NCBI RefSeq assembly: GCF_044542075.1 | Contig: NZ_JBITTU010000001.1 | Coordinates: 186,001-250,000, forward strand | Direction of reading: 5' to 3' | Length of the DNA stretch: 64,000 nucleotides | Source of the DNA: Leeuwenhoekiella sp044542075 | GTDB taxonomy: Bacteria > Bacteroidota > Bacteroidia > Flavobacteriales > Flavobacteriaceae | Part shown: positions 25,473 through 33,772 of the stretch, one piece after another | How the letters are laid out: every line of letters starts with the position of its first letter | Numbering within the stretch: position 1 is the first letter of the stretch | The notes under the pieces: model-generated | Databases searched by the model: none | What the model was told of the DNA's origin: nothing | What the model saw: the letters and a program-made list of their open reading frames with translations, nothing else | Position numbers and translations under genes: made by a program

Positions 25473-25498
25473 AATCGCCTATCTCCAGACAGGCGATT
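25473..25498. other. Intercistronic hairpin between metY and metX-thrA
   Basis: AATCGCCT (25473-25480) and AGGCGATT (25491-25498) form a perfect 8-bp stem with a 10-nt loop. No T-run follows on the minus strand, so it is more likely an mRNA processing or stability element than a terminator. Confidence 0.5.
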
Positions 25499-25520
25499 TG
25501 TAATTTTATGTAGTAACTGC

Positions 25521-26798
25521 TTATTTAATTTGTGCGAATGCCGCTTTTAGATCAGCTTTTAAATCTTCAACATCTTCAAGACCTACAGAAAGACGTATTA
25601 AATCTTTAGTAACTCCCGTTGCTTCCTGAGCCGCATCTGGCAGTTGCTGATGCGTAGTACTTGCCGGGTGTATAATTAATGATTTAGTATCTCCTATATT
25701 TGCCAGCAGTGAAAAAATTTCCGTTTTATCTGCAACTGTTTTCGCTCCTTCAAAACCACTTTTTAAACCAAAAGTCACGATCCCACTTTGACCGTGAGGC
25801 AGGTATTTTTTTGCTAAAGTATTGTATTTACTACTCGCTAAACCAGGATAGTTAACCCAGGTTACCTCAGGTTGTGCTTCTAACCAGGTTGCTAATTCCA
25901 ATGCATTTTCACTATGTTGTTTGATGCGGACTTTTAAAGTCTCTAATCCCTGAATAATTTGAAAGGCATTAAACGGACTCAAAGCAGCACCGTGATCTCG
26001 TAACCCTTCAATACGCGTTTTTGCAATAAAAGCTGCTGGTCCTAAAACATCGTGATATACTAACCCGTGATAACCTGCAGAAGGCTCTGTAAACTCGGGG
26101 AATTTTCCGCTAGACCAGTCAAAAGTACCTGCATCGATAATAACCCCACCTAAAGAAGTTCCGTTACCATTAATGTATTTAGTCAAAGAATGAATTACAA
26201 TATTTGCCCCGTATGCAATAGGATTTAAAAGTGCAGGTGAAGCGACGGTATTATCTACTATTAAAGGTATTTTATGCTCTTTAGCAGTAGCAGAAATTCC
26301 TTCTAGATCTAAAACATCAAGCTTAGGATTTCCTAAAGATTCTACAAAAATAGCACGTGTGTTATCTTGTATAGCAGAATCAAAGTTTGAAACCTCATCA
26401 GGATTAACAAATGTGGTTGTTATACCAAATCTGGGGAGCGTAACACTCAATAAATTATAAGTTCCTCCATAGAGACTGCTCGAGGCTACAATATGATCTC
26501 CTTGCTTTAAGAGTGTGAGCAACGCTGTGTTAATCGCAGCAGTTCCAGAGGCTGTCACGACAGCTGCAATACCACCTTCTAATGCAGCAAGACGTTGCTC
26601 TAAAACATCATTTGTAGGATTATTTAAACGTGTATAAATAAAACCAGGTTGCGATAGATTAAATAATCCTGCGGCATGATCAGAATCATTAAAAACGTAA
26701 CTGCTGGTCTGGTAAATAGGCACAGCTCGTGTACCACCATTTGTAGTAGTGTCATGACCGGCGTGTAAAGCTTGTGTTGAAAATTTTTGAGTACTCAT
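25521..26798 (-). CDS. metY: O-acetylhomoserine aminocarboxypropyltransferase (sulfhydrylase)
   Basis: This PLP enzyme of about 425 residues contains IYTRLNNPTNDVLE near residue 54, ASGTAAINTA near 82 and SLTKYINGNGTSLGG with the PLP Lys near 205. The MetY-specific insertion (FPEFTEPSAGYHG) near residue 235 separates it from MetB/MetZ. It should convert O-acetylhomoserine and sulfide to homocysteine. I prefer the ATG at 26798 (MSTQKF); one three codons upstream is possible. A SAM-I riboswitch lies in its leader. Confidence 0.92.
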   Translation of the reverse strand: MSTQKFSTQALHAGHDTTTNGGTRAVPIYQTSSYVFNDSDHAAGLFNLSQPGFIYTRLNNPTNDVLEQRLAALEGGIAAVVTASGTAAINTALLTLLKQGDHIVASSSLYGGTYNLLSVTLPRFGITTTFVNPDEVSNFDSAIQDNTRAIFVESLGNPKLDVLDLEGISATAKEHKIPLIVDNTVASPALLNPIAYGANIVIHSLTKYINGNGTSLGGVIIDAGTFDWSSGKFPEFTEPSAGYHGLVYHDVLGPAAFIAKTRIEGLRDHGAALSPFNAFQIIQGLETLKVRIKQHSENALELATWLEAQPEVTWVNYPGLASSKYNTLAKKYLPHGQSGIVTFGLKSGFEGAKTVADKTEIFSLLANIGDTKSLIIHPASTTHQQLPDAAQEATGVTKDLIRLSVGLEDVEDLKADLKAAFAQIK

Positions 26799-26877
26799 TT
26801 TTCTCATTTTTAGTTAAAAAATTAAACCAAAAGTCAAATAGTGCCGCCCTGGCATCAATTACAAGAAAAATGTTATG

Positions 26878-26907
26878 AAGAAAAAACTATTTATGAACAA
26901 ATAGTTT
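26878..26907 (-). terminator. Attenuator terminator of the metY SAM-I riboswitch
   Basis: On the minus strand, AAACTATTT (26907-26899) and AAATAGTTT (26892-26884) make a perfect 9-bp stem with a 6-nt loop, followed by TTT, one C and TT. It begins 6 nt after the closing strand of riboswitch P1, as expected for an expression platform that stops transcription. Confidence 0.7.
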
Positions 26908-26912
26908 GTTAG

Positions 26913-27018
26913 GTTATCTATCATCAGTAATTAAACTGTTGTAGAATTTAGCACCTTCATCCCGTAGGAAGGGTTGCTAAGGCTTCATTGGGTCTATCCC
27001 TCCGCCTTTCTTGATAAC
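26913..27018 (-). promoter_or_regulatory. SAM-I (S-box) riboswitch upstream of metY
   Basis: The minus-strand RNA begins GTTATCAAGAAAGGCGGAGG, contains GAAGCCTTAGCAACCC and GAAGGTGCTAAATTCTAC, and closes with GATAAC, pairing 27018-27013 with 26918-26913 as P1. It is nearly identical in core to the copy before metH and should shut off the metY-metX/thrA unit when SAM is plentiful. Confidence 0.92.
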
Positions 27019-27048
27019 ATTTCAGTAAGTGTTTGAACTTTGTGAGTG

Positions 27049-27080
27049 TAAAGATTGCAAAACCTTTTACAGATATGCAA
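27049..27080 (-). promoter_or_regulatory. Promoter for the SAM-I/metY transcript
   Basis: On the minus strand there is TTG (27080-27078), 21 bp, then AATCTTTA (27056-27049). Spacing and the AATCTTT core repeat the promoter of the metH leader. Confidence 0.5.
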
Positions 27081-27158
27081 GTAAAGGACGTTTAATTTTA
27101 CAAAATGAAAAGTTTTCATAAGATTTTGATTCCCGTTTTTTAATACCTTCTAAATTTA

Positions 27159-27166
27159 TACATTTG
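27159..27166 (+). promoter_or_regulatory. -7 element of the metK leader
   Basis: TACATTTG is a full TAnnTTTG match placed so that transcription starts just before the SAM-II-like aptamer. I see no good -33 TTG at the usual spacing. Confidence 0.5.
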
Positions 27167-27174
27167 CCACCCAA

Positions 27175-27246
27175 AAGAGGAAAGATTTGACTGATTGCAA
27201 CCTCTTATACTGAATGATTTTTCGGTGTAAAAAATGCTAAAGGCAG
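27175..27246 (+). promoter_or_regulatory. SAM-II-like riboswitch (long-loop form) upstream of metK
   Basis: AAGAGG (27175-27180) pairs with CCTCTT (27201-27206) as P1. The P1 loop reads GATTTGACTGATTGCAA (27184-27200), close to the SAM-II core GATTTAACC-GTATTGCAA as I remember it. Downstream, AATGCTAAAGGCAG (27233-27246) matches the GCTAAA-plus-purine 3' strand, and CTG in the loop can pair with CAG at its end. An extra small hairpin (ACTG 27209-27212 / CGGT 27223-27226) lengthens the connecting loop. Its position before metK fits SAM feedback. Confidence 0.7.
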
Positions 27247-27264
27247 TAACCACTACCATTAAGA

Positions 27265-27285
27265 AGCATTTGTCAAATCTTTTTT
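27265..27285 (+). terminator. Possible expression platform of the metK leader
   Basis: GTCAAATCTTT (27272-27282) is followed by more T to 27285. It can fold locally (ATTT-GTC-AAAT, weak) or pair over 11 perfect bases with AAAGATTTGAC (27181-27191) inside the aptamer loop. The two pairings exclude each other, suggesting a terminator/anti-terminator choice. Confidence 0.4.
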
Positions 27286-27395
27286 CAGCTTAAAGAATAA
27301 TCCTCTGTGGAAACACCAGAGGTATAAATTGATAACTAATTTTAAATTTTGGTTAATTCTTAAATTTGAAACCCACTAGGGAAAAAATTGCTTGA

Positions 27396-28649
27396 ATGGC
27401 TTACTTATTTACCTCAGAAAGCGTGTCTGAAGGACACCCGGATAAAATCGCTGATCAAATTAGCGATACATTATTAGACAATTTTCTAGCCTTTGACCCC
27501 GAGTCAAAAGTAGCTTGTGAAACACTTGTGACTACCGGCCAGGTTGTACTTGCCGGAGAAGTAAAAAGCGATACGTATATAGACGTTCAAAATATTGCAA
27601 GAGGCGTTATCAATGATATTGGCTACACTAAAGGTGCTTACCAGTTTAGCGGAGATAGTTGTGGCGTAATCTCTTTAATACACGAGCAATCTAAAGATAT
27701 AAATCAAGGTGTAGACCGAGCTTCTAAAGAAGAGCAAGGCGCGGGAGATCAAGGGATGATGTTTGGGTATGCGACTAAAGAAACGGCTAATTATATGCCT
27801 CTCGCTTTAGACATCTCACACCGCATAATGATTGAGTTGGCAAAACTACGCCGCGAAGAAAAAGACATCACCTATTTACGACCAGATGCTAAAGCACAGG
27901 TGACTATTGAGTATTCTGATGACAACATACCTCAAAAAATCGTTGCTATTGTAGTTTCTACACAGCACGACGAATTTGATGAAGATGAAAAAATGCTTGC
28001 TAAGATTAAAAATGATATGATTTCTATTTTAATCCCACGCGTAAAGGCAGGTCTTACAGAAGATATTGCTAAACTATTTAATGACGAGATCACCTACCAT
28101 ATTAACCCAACAGGGAAGTTTGTTATAGGTGGTCCTCACGGAGATTCTGGTCTTACAGGGCGTAAAATCATCGTAGATACCTATGGCGGTAAAGGTGCTC
28201 ACGGTGGTGGTGCATTTTCTGGTAAAGATCCCAGTAAAGTAGACCGTTCTGCGGCTTATGCTGCACGACACATTGCTAAAAATTTAGTGGCTGCAGGTGT
28301 AGCTGATGAGGTTTTAGTACAGGTATCTTATGCTATTGGTGTTGTAGAGCCCACTTCTATATTTGTAGACACTTACGGAACTAAGAATGTAGCTATGAGC
28401 AACGGTGAGATAGCCACAAAAGTACGTGAGCTATTTGATATGCGCCCTGCGGCAATTGAAGATCGTTTAAAATTACGCAATCCTATTTATAGAGAAACTG
28501 CGGCTTATGGTCATATGGGGAAAGATCCGCAGGTTATGACAAAGGTTTTTGAAAGCCCATATAGCGGTAGAGTTACTAAAGAAGTTGAACTCTTTACCTG
28601 GGAAAAGCTTGATTATGTAGATCAAGTAAAAGAAGCTTTTGGCTTGTAA
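27396..28649 (+). CDS. metK: S-adenosylmethionine synthetase
   Basis: MetK makes SAM from methionine and ATP. The 417-residue protein has TSESVSEGHPDKIADQ at the start, GAGDQGMMFGYA near residue 117 and GGAFSGKDPSKVDRS near 270, all signature segments. It ends with a strong terminator and is transcribed alone, divergently from the methionine genes whose product it consumes. Confidence 0.97.
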   Translation: MAYLFTSESVSEGHPDKIADQISDTLLDNFLAFDPESKVACETLVTTGQVVLAGEVKSDTYIDVQNIARGVINDIGYTKGAYQFSGDSCGVISLIHEQSKDINQGVDRASKEEQGAGDQGMMFGYATKETANYMPLALDISHRIMIELAKLRREEKDITYLRPDAKAQVTIEYSDDNIPQKIVAIVVSTQHDEFDEDEKMLAKIKNDMISILIPRVKAGLTEDIAKLFNDEITYHINPTGKFVIGGPHGDSGLTGRKIIVDTYGGKGAHGGGAFSGKDPSKVDRSAAYAARHIAKNLVAAGVADEVLVQVSYAIGVVEPTSIFVDTYGTKNVAMSNGEIATKVRELFDMRPAAIEDRLKLRNPIYRETAAYGHMGKDPQVMTKVFESPYSGRVTKEVELFTWEKLDYVDQVKEAFGL

Positions 28650-28675
28650 ACTTAAATACATCACAAACTATATCT

Positions 28676-28704
28676 AATGCCATTCAGTCTGAATGGCATT
28701 TTTT
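28676..28704 (+). terminator. Terminator after metK
   Basis: AATGCCATTC (28676-28685) and GAATGGCATT (28691-28700) form a perfect 10-bp stem with a 5-nt loop, followed by TTTT. Confidence 0.9.
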
Positions 28705-28723
28705 AATTTTAGATTTAAAAACA

Positions 28724-29650
28724 ATGGCACTCTTACTTATACGCAACGATAAAAATTATACGCCGTGGATTGATGCTTTAAAAAAAGCCGATTCTTCAAT
28801 CAACGTAGTAACTCCCGAGACGGTAGAAAATCGTGATGAGGTTATAATGGCTGTTACATGGAAAGCTCCACAAGGAAGTTTTGCAAATTACCCTAATCTA
28901 AAAGCGATAGGCTCTATGGGTGCTGGTGTAGATCATTTATTTGAAGATAAATCATTACCCGGCGATGTGACTCTTACTCGCGTAGTAGACGACAAGCTCG
29001 CCAGTGATATGCAAGAATTTGTAAGTGCTCTATGCCTTAATCACATTAGAAATCTAAAAGTTTATTCGGCATTACAAGATCAATCAAATTGGAAACCTAC
29101 TCCATATCGCAGAGCAAAAGAAGTTTGTGTAGGGGTTTTAGGACTAGGAACATTAGGCCAGGCTGTGGGAACTATGCTAACTAATGTAGGCTTTAAAGTC
29201 ACCGGCTGGTCACACTCAAAGAAGGAAATTGAAAATATAACTAGCTATTCTCAAAACGAACTTGATGCGTTTTTAGCTGAAGCTGAAATTCTTGTCTGCC
29301 TACTCCCTTTAACTGAAAAAACTGAAGGAATTTTAAATACTGAGTTATTTTCTAAACTTCCTAAAGGTGCGTATTTAATAAATGTTGCTCGAGGAGGACA
29401 CCTTGTTGAAACTGATTTGATTGAAGCCCTAAACAATGGACAATTGAGCGGTGCAGCATTAGATGTTTTCAATACAGAGCCTTTGCCAGAAGATCACCCG
29501 TTCTGGAATAATAAGGATATTATAATCACACCACATATTGCAAGTATGAGCAATGCGGCTTCGGTTTCTGCACAAATTGCCGAAAATTATAAACGATTGC
29601 AAGACGGAAATGAATTGATGAATACAGTATCTAATGAAAGAGGATATTAA
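28724..29650 (+). CDS. Glyoxylate/hydroxypyruvate reductase A-like D-2-hydroxyacid dehydrogenase
   Basis: This 308-residue NAD(P)-dependent oxidoreductase has GVLGLGTLGQAV near residue 138 for cofactor binding. The catalytic Arg is in NVARGGHLVE (near 225), the Glu in NTEPLPEDHPFW (near 253) and the His in ITPHIAS (near 271). Its closest family is GhrA, which reduces glyoxylate or hydroxypyruvate. The true substrate is uncertain. It appears monocistronic after the metK terminator. Confidence 0.85.
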   Translation: MALLLIRNDKNYTPWIDALKKADSSINVVTPETVENRDEVIMAVTWKAPQGSFANYPNLKAIGSMGAGVDHLFEDKSLPGDVTLTRVVDDKLASDMQEFVSALCLNHIRNLKVYSALQDQSNWKPTPYRRAKEVCVGVLGLGTLGQAVGTMLTNVGFKVTGWSHSKKEIENITSYSQNELDAFLAEAEILVCLLPLTEKTEGILNTELFSKLPKGAYLINVARGGHLVETDLIEALNNGQLSGAALDVFNTEPLPEDHPFWNNKDIIITPHIASMSNAASVSAQIAENYKRLQDGNELMNTVSNERGY

Positions 29651-29653
29651 TAC

Positions 29654-30499
29654 TCATTCAATTGCTGAAAACCATTGAAGACGGGTTTGAAAGTTACCCG
29701 AAACATCTTTAGATTTTAATTTTTCAGATACTAGTGCTAATTCAGAATCATCAGGTTTACACAAACAGGATTTTAAGAAATAGAATACCACTTGATTACG
29801 CGGATCTATGCTACTTTCAGGGTATTCTTTTGCTAGAATACGAGTCACTTTTGATGTTTTTCCTCGGTATACATCAATCATTAAATCGTAAAGTGCAATA
29901 CGCTCTTCAAATAGGTTGTATGTGCTCATTGTATTAACAAGTAGATCTTCAGATTTATTTAAATATTTTTTAGCAACCTGAAGAAAATTAAGACGAACTT
30001 CTTTTTCTGAAATATTTAGTGAAAAATCCATATAACGCTCTGCAAGTTTAAACGCAGTATTGTACTGCTGTTTTTGGTAATATTGAATTGCAGATGTATT
30101 GGTAAAAGCAATATTGATTTGATACTTTTTCAATTCCCGAATTAAATCAAAGGCATTTAAATATCCTTTATGATGGTAAATGACCGCTCCGTTACCATCC
30201 ATAATATAAAAATCGGGTATGGCATTCACTTGATAAGATCGAGCTAAATTCTTTTGGCGATCAAAATCAATCTTAACCGGAATAAAAGCTTCCATCAAAC
30301 TTTGCACCTCAGGATCACTCCATGAATCTTTATCCATTTTTAAACAAGGTCCGCACCACGAAGCCCAGAAGTCTACTAGTATTAATTTATTTTGACCTAA
30401 GGCTAGCTTCTGAGCGTCTTCTAATGAATGGAGCCAGTTTGTTGCAAATGAATTTGAAGTTGTAAATAAAATAATTACCACAAGTAATTTTTTAATCAT
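29654..30499 (-). CDS. Exported thioredoxin-fold protein
   Basis: This 281-residue protein starts with a signal peptide (MIKKLLVVIILFTTSNSFAT) and a thioredoxin domain with VDFWASWCGPCLKMD (Cys49, Cys52) and a cis-Pro in NAIPDFYIM. It is followed by about 140 mostly helical residues unlike known redox partners. It is likely a periplasmic thiol reductase or oxidase. The ATG at 30499 gives the signal peptide; an upstream ATG would add 11 residues before it. Confidence 0.85.
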   Translation of the reverse strand: MIKKLLVVIILFTTSNSFATNWLHSLEDAQKLALGQNKLILVDFWASWCGPCLKMDKDSWSDPEVQSLMEAFIPVKIDFDRQKNLARSYQVNAIPDFYIMDGNGAVIYHHKGYLNAFDLIRELKKYQINIAFTNTSAIQYYQKQQYNTAFKLAERYMDFSLNISEKEVRLNFLQVAKKYLNKSEDLLVNTMSTYNLFEERIALYDLMIDVYRGKTSKVTRILAKEYPESSIDPRNQVVFYFLKSCLCKPDDSELALVSEKLKSKDVSGNFQTRLQWFSAIE

Positions 30500-30584
30500 A
30501 CTAAGATCTATTTTGAGAATTACTATTAGCAATTATAATAGTTTATTTAGAGTTACCAGAATTTTAAACTAACTATCTTAACCT

Positions 30585-30613
30585 CATTCGTTTTAACTTC
30601 CATTCGTTAAAAC
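30585..30613. repeat. 13-bp direct repeat, period 16
   Basis: CATTCGTTTTAAC (30585-30597) and CATTCGTTAAAAC (30601-30613) differ at two positions and are 16 bp apart. They lie between the divergent thioredoxin-fold gene and the small coiled-coil gene. They may be a regulator binding site; nothing identifies the regulator. Confidence 0.45.
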
Positions 30614-30695
30614 ACCCCTAATTATTTGTAAAGTAAGGTTAAATAAGACATTTTCGGGCTTTAACCCTTATATCTTTATTCAAAATTAAAAGATT

Positions 30696-30935
30696 ATGGA
30701 TCAAGCAAAGTATGACGAAATGGAAAAAATGCTTCACAAACTGGAAGATATTAAAAACAGCCAGGAAAGCATTATCGATAAAATAAATCATGTAATTACA
30801 GACCTTTTTCAGCATCCAGATAAGGAACTTGAAAAAGCAATGGAAGCTGCACATCAAAAAGCATCAGATAATGTCGACAAAATTTCAGAGGCCATTGAAG
30901 CCTATGAGATGAAATTCAATAAAGCTCAGTTATAA
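30696..30935 (+). CDS. Small helical/coiled-coil protein of unknown function
   Basis: This 79-residue, charged, soluble protein is predicted to be almost entirely helical, with heptad-like spacing (EMEKMLHKLEDIKNSQ, KINHVITDLFQ). It has no signal peptide and I recognise no family. It is closed by a strong terminator and convergent with the outer-membrane protein gene. Confidence 0.7.
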   Translation: MDQAKYDEMEKMLHKLEDIKNSQESIIDKINHVITDLFQHPDKELEKAMEAAHQKASDNVDKISEAIEAYEMKFNKAQL

Positions 30936-30960
30936 CTGAGCCTTAACTATCAAATACAAA

Positions 30961-30996
30961 AACCGTAAAGTTCTACAGAACCTTACGGGTTTTTTT
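30961..30996 (+). terminator. Terminator after the coiled-coil gene
   Basis: AACCGTAAAGTTC pairs with GAACCTTACGGGTT (one bulge, one mismatch) and is followed by seven T. It lies between convergent genes; the minus-strand reading lacks an equally good T-run. Confidence 0.85.
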
Positions 30997-31024
30997 CATC
31001 CTTTATAACGCTAATTAATTGGGA

Positions 31025-33727
31025 TTATAAATTGTATTTAACAGAGAGCATAACGATACGCGGCTGTACAAAGTATTCAGTTGTGGTACTAAAGGTCTCA
31101 TTAAAACTGTCATTGTTTAATGAGTCTACATTAAGCAAATTAGTACCGTCTAAACGGAACTCCCACTTACTTTCTGGCTTTTGATAGCGCAATCCAGCTT
31201 CGATAAACGAATATTCGTTCTGTGTAGTATCGTCTTTATCATAATAATTATAATAACTCCAATCTGCGGTAAATGTAAAGCCGTTTAAAAATTTTACATC
31301 CACATTTGCAAATGGCCGATCTGTATAGAAAATACGCTCTAAACCACCGTTTTCGTAGTTGTTTATACTTCGGTTATATCCTATTTCAAAATTTGGAGCA
31401 TTCTTAAAGTTAGTCTCTACACTCCCTTGATAATTTTGGGTAAAATTTTGAGATAATGTAGGCTGCGCATTTACAATATTATTAAGCTCGCTATATGAAA
31501 CGCTTCCGCTCAAATTTGCTTTCCATTTTCTAAACGTCTTTTGAAATCTACCGTTAGCACTTAATACCTCATCAACAAAATTACTATTGATAGGAGATGA
31601 AGCCTGATTGATCTGGTTTATTGCTGTTTGACTTTTTATGGCATCTATACGTTTTGTATAGCTCAACCCACCATTAATATTAGTGAAGTTGAACATATTG
31701 AAGTTGAAATAATTCAATCGCGCCGTATGAAAAATTGCATTTTCAATCTCTCTGTTACCTCTAAACATCCGGTTATAATTATTGAATACATAGCCTTCAG
31801 CAAAATTATTTACATCTGTATAATCTGCAGTCATCTGGTAATCCAGACGTAAACTTTCACTTTGCTTAAACTGTGCTATTGCATACAAATCTGGAAGTAA
31901 TTTGAACTCGCTCTCACTGGTTTCAGTTCCTAATTGTTCTGAAGCGACTGTGTAATTATGCAAGGTTAATCCCGGAGTAAATGTAAATATGCCAGTTTTA
32001 AATTTGTAATGCGCTCCTACAAATACATCACTAAATTTATAGGTAACATCGTTATTAAGACTATCTCCTACAAAATTGTTTAAACTCCCATTATCTAAAA
32101 TTTGAAATATATTAGAGTTAAAATTTTGTCTGCTCAACGTGGTACCAAGAGTTAAATTAAGGTTGCTCTTATCATTTATCACGTAGTAATAATCAATCTT
32201 ACTATCTATTTTATTGGTCTCAATCATTTTATCCTGATTGATATCAAAATTAGATTGATTAATAGTATCTAACGGAAGGATTTGTGTAAACGGCTGCTGT
32301 TGTAACGTCGCATTGTAAAAAGGATCCTCATTCTGATATAAATGCTGAATAAAACCGGCAAAGATATTCTTATCGTCTAACGTGTAATATGCGTTTAAAT
32401 TCTGGTTAATGCTAAACGGGTTATTATCTTTTTGCTCATCTATGTCATTTGAGGTTGTAGTGCCTGAATCTGTAAAAACAGATAACGCATCTGTTATTTC
32501 ACTTTGATTTGATTTTTTAGCTAACACATCATAATCTAATTGTAGTTTATCATTAGGTTTATAGATCGAACTAAATTTTACCATCCCTAATTGATTACGC
32601 TGCTCGCTAGACTCTGTATTTACTTCTGTGGCTTCTGTAGCAATATAATTACGCAAAGAGCGCTGAATAAAATCTGTAGCGTTATCACTAAATAAAGCAA
32701 AGCCACTTATATCCCAAGCGTCTGATGCTTCATAACTAAAGTTTGCAGCACCAAAGTTTGTAGAGATTTCACTTGCTCTATTATTTTGGGTAGTTAAAAA
32801 GCTTAACCCGCTATCTGCAATATTAAATGAGGTACCGCCACGCTGATTAAAATTTCTAAATCCTCCTGTAAAATTTAAGTAATCTCTAAAAGTAAAAGGC
32901 ACATCACCGGTATTATTTGTATTTCCAATCACATTAATACTTCCTTTAGGACTGTAGTAAAACAGCTTTGTACTCCCCAAGTAACGCGTTTTTTCGCCAT
33001 CTCCTAAACCACCTTGAATCTCTCCAAACCAAAAGTTCTTTTTACCTTCTTTTAATTTTAAGTTTATTGCTACATTATCTTGATCATTCCCTAAACCCCT
33101 CATTTGATCAATCTCATTGAAGTTCTTTAAAACCTCCACTTTCTTCAATGCATCTGCAGGAATATTTTTTACAGCTAATTTTGAACTTCCGTCAAAAAAA
33201 TCTTTACCTTCTATCATTACCTTAGATACTGTTTGACCTTCTACTTGTATTTCTCCATCATCACTAACCGTAACCCCAGGTAATTTTTTAAGAATATCTC
33301 CTAGTTTCTGTTCGGTGCCATTAGTAAAGCTATCTGTGTTATAGACTATGGTATCTCCTCGAACTACAACGGGCATCTCGTACACAATTTCCACATCGTC
33401 CAGTTGGTTCTCTGCAGGTAAAAGCACAAAATCTAGTGTAATATCATCAGCATCTTTCTCGATGTTGAGTTCGCGTGTAGTGGGTGCAAGTCCTAAAAAA
33501 CTAGCAACCAGGGAATAATTATATCCTGATGGTAAATTAAATTGAAATTTACCCGCTGTATTGGATATAGCATACGACTCCATTTCTCCTGTGTCGCTGT
33601 GTGTAGCTATTACGTTAGCCAATTCTAAGGGTGTTCCTGCATCGTCTTTAACTGTTCCTGAAATGCGTACGCTTTGAGCAGTTGTAGATAGACTTATTAA
33701 AAAAATTAGGCTGAAAATATATTTCAT
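31025..33727 (-). CDS. Outer-membrane beta-barrel protein with carboxypeptidase-like regulatory and plug domains
   Basis: This 900-residue protein has a signal peptide (to about residue 18) and a CarboxypepD regulatory-like domain (RISGTVKDDAGTPLELANV, about 20-110). A TonB-dependent-receptor-like plug follows (about 120-230; LKKLPGVTV, VEGQTVSKVMIEGKDFF), then a large outer-membrane barrel (OMP_b-brl_3 type). No TonB box is obvious. Two GLPGLI genes precede it on the same strand, and a two-component system lies divergently upstream; this association recurs in Flavobacteriia. The transported or bound ligand is unknown. Confidence 0.85.
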   Translation of the reverse strand: MKYIFSLIFLISLSTTAQSVRISGTVKDDAGTPLELANVIATHSDTGEMESYAISNTAGKFQFNLPSGYNYSLVASFLGLAPTTRELNIEKDADDITLDFVLLPAENQLDDVEIVYEMPVVVRGDTIVYNTDSFTNGTEQKLGDILKKLPGVTVSDDGEIQVEGQTVSKVMIEGKDFFDGSSKLAVKNIPADALKKVEVLKNFNEIDQMRGLGNDQDNVAINLKLKEGKKNFWFGEIQGGLGDGEKTRYLGSTKLFYYSPKGSINVIGNTNNTGDVPFTFRDYLNFTGGFRNFNQRGGTSFNIADSGLSFLTTQNNRASEISTNFGAANFSYEASDAWDISGFALFSDNATDFIQRSLRNYIATEATEVNTESSEQRNQLGMVKFSSIYKPNDKLQLDYDVLAKKSNQSEITDALSVFTDSGTTTSNDIDEQKDNNPFSINQNLNAYYTLDDKNIFAGFIQHLYQNEDPFYNATLQQQPFTQILPLDTINQSNFDINQDKMIETNKIDSKIDYYYVINDKSNLNLTLGTTLSRQNFNSNIFQILDNGSLNNFVGDSLNNDVTYKFSDVFVGAHYKFKTGIFTFTPGLTLHNYTVASEQLGTETSESEFKLLPDLYAIAQFKQSESLRLDYQMTADYTDVNNFAEGYVFNNYNRMFRGNREIENAIFHTARLNYFNFNMFNFTNINGGLSYTKRIDAIKSQTAINQINQASSPINSNFVDEVLSANGRFQKTFRKWKANLSGSVSYSELNNIVNAQPTLSQNFTQNYQGSVETNFKNAPNFEIGYNRSINNYENGGLERIFYTDRPFANVDVKFLNGFTFTADWSYYNYYDKDDTTQNEYSFIEAGLRYQKPESKWEFRLDGTNLLNVDSLNNDSFNETFSTTTEYFVQPRIVMLSVKYNL

Positions 33728-33772
33728 TGCTTGTACTTGTTAGTTGGTTTTTTGGTTGTTTAAAGCAAATTA

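Larger units (their letters stand above)
26799..27395. other. Divergent regulatory intergenic region metY / metK
   Basis: This 597-bp gene-free region contains a leftward promoter, SAM-I riboswitch and attenuator for metY, and a rightward promoter and SAM-II-like leader for metK. Between 27300 and 27395 there is a 6-bp hairpin (CCTCTG 27302-27307 / CAGAGG 27317-27322) in the metK 5' UTR and otherwise AT-rich DNA. Confidence 0.8.

Noticed and set aside
25473..25498. Hairpin after metY considered as a terminator.
   Set aside because: No T-run follows the stem on the minus strand, and the next gene continues in the same direction, so it is listed only as an intercistronic hairpin.
27302..27322. 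Hairpin CCTCTG/CAGAGG in the metK 5' UTR considered as the SAM-responsive terminator.
   Set aside because: It is not followed by T residues and shares no sequence with the aptamer. The T-tract at 27280-27285 is a better platform.
31025..33727. Barrel protein considered as a SusC-type transporter.
   Set aside because: No SusD partner gene is adjacent, the barrel resembles the OMP_b-brl_3 type, and the neighbours are GLPGLI genes rather than sugar enzymes.
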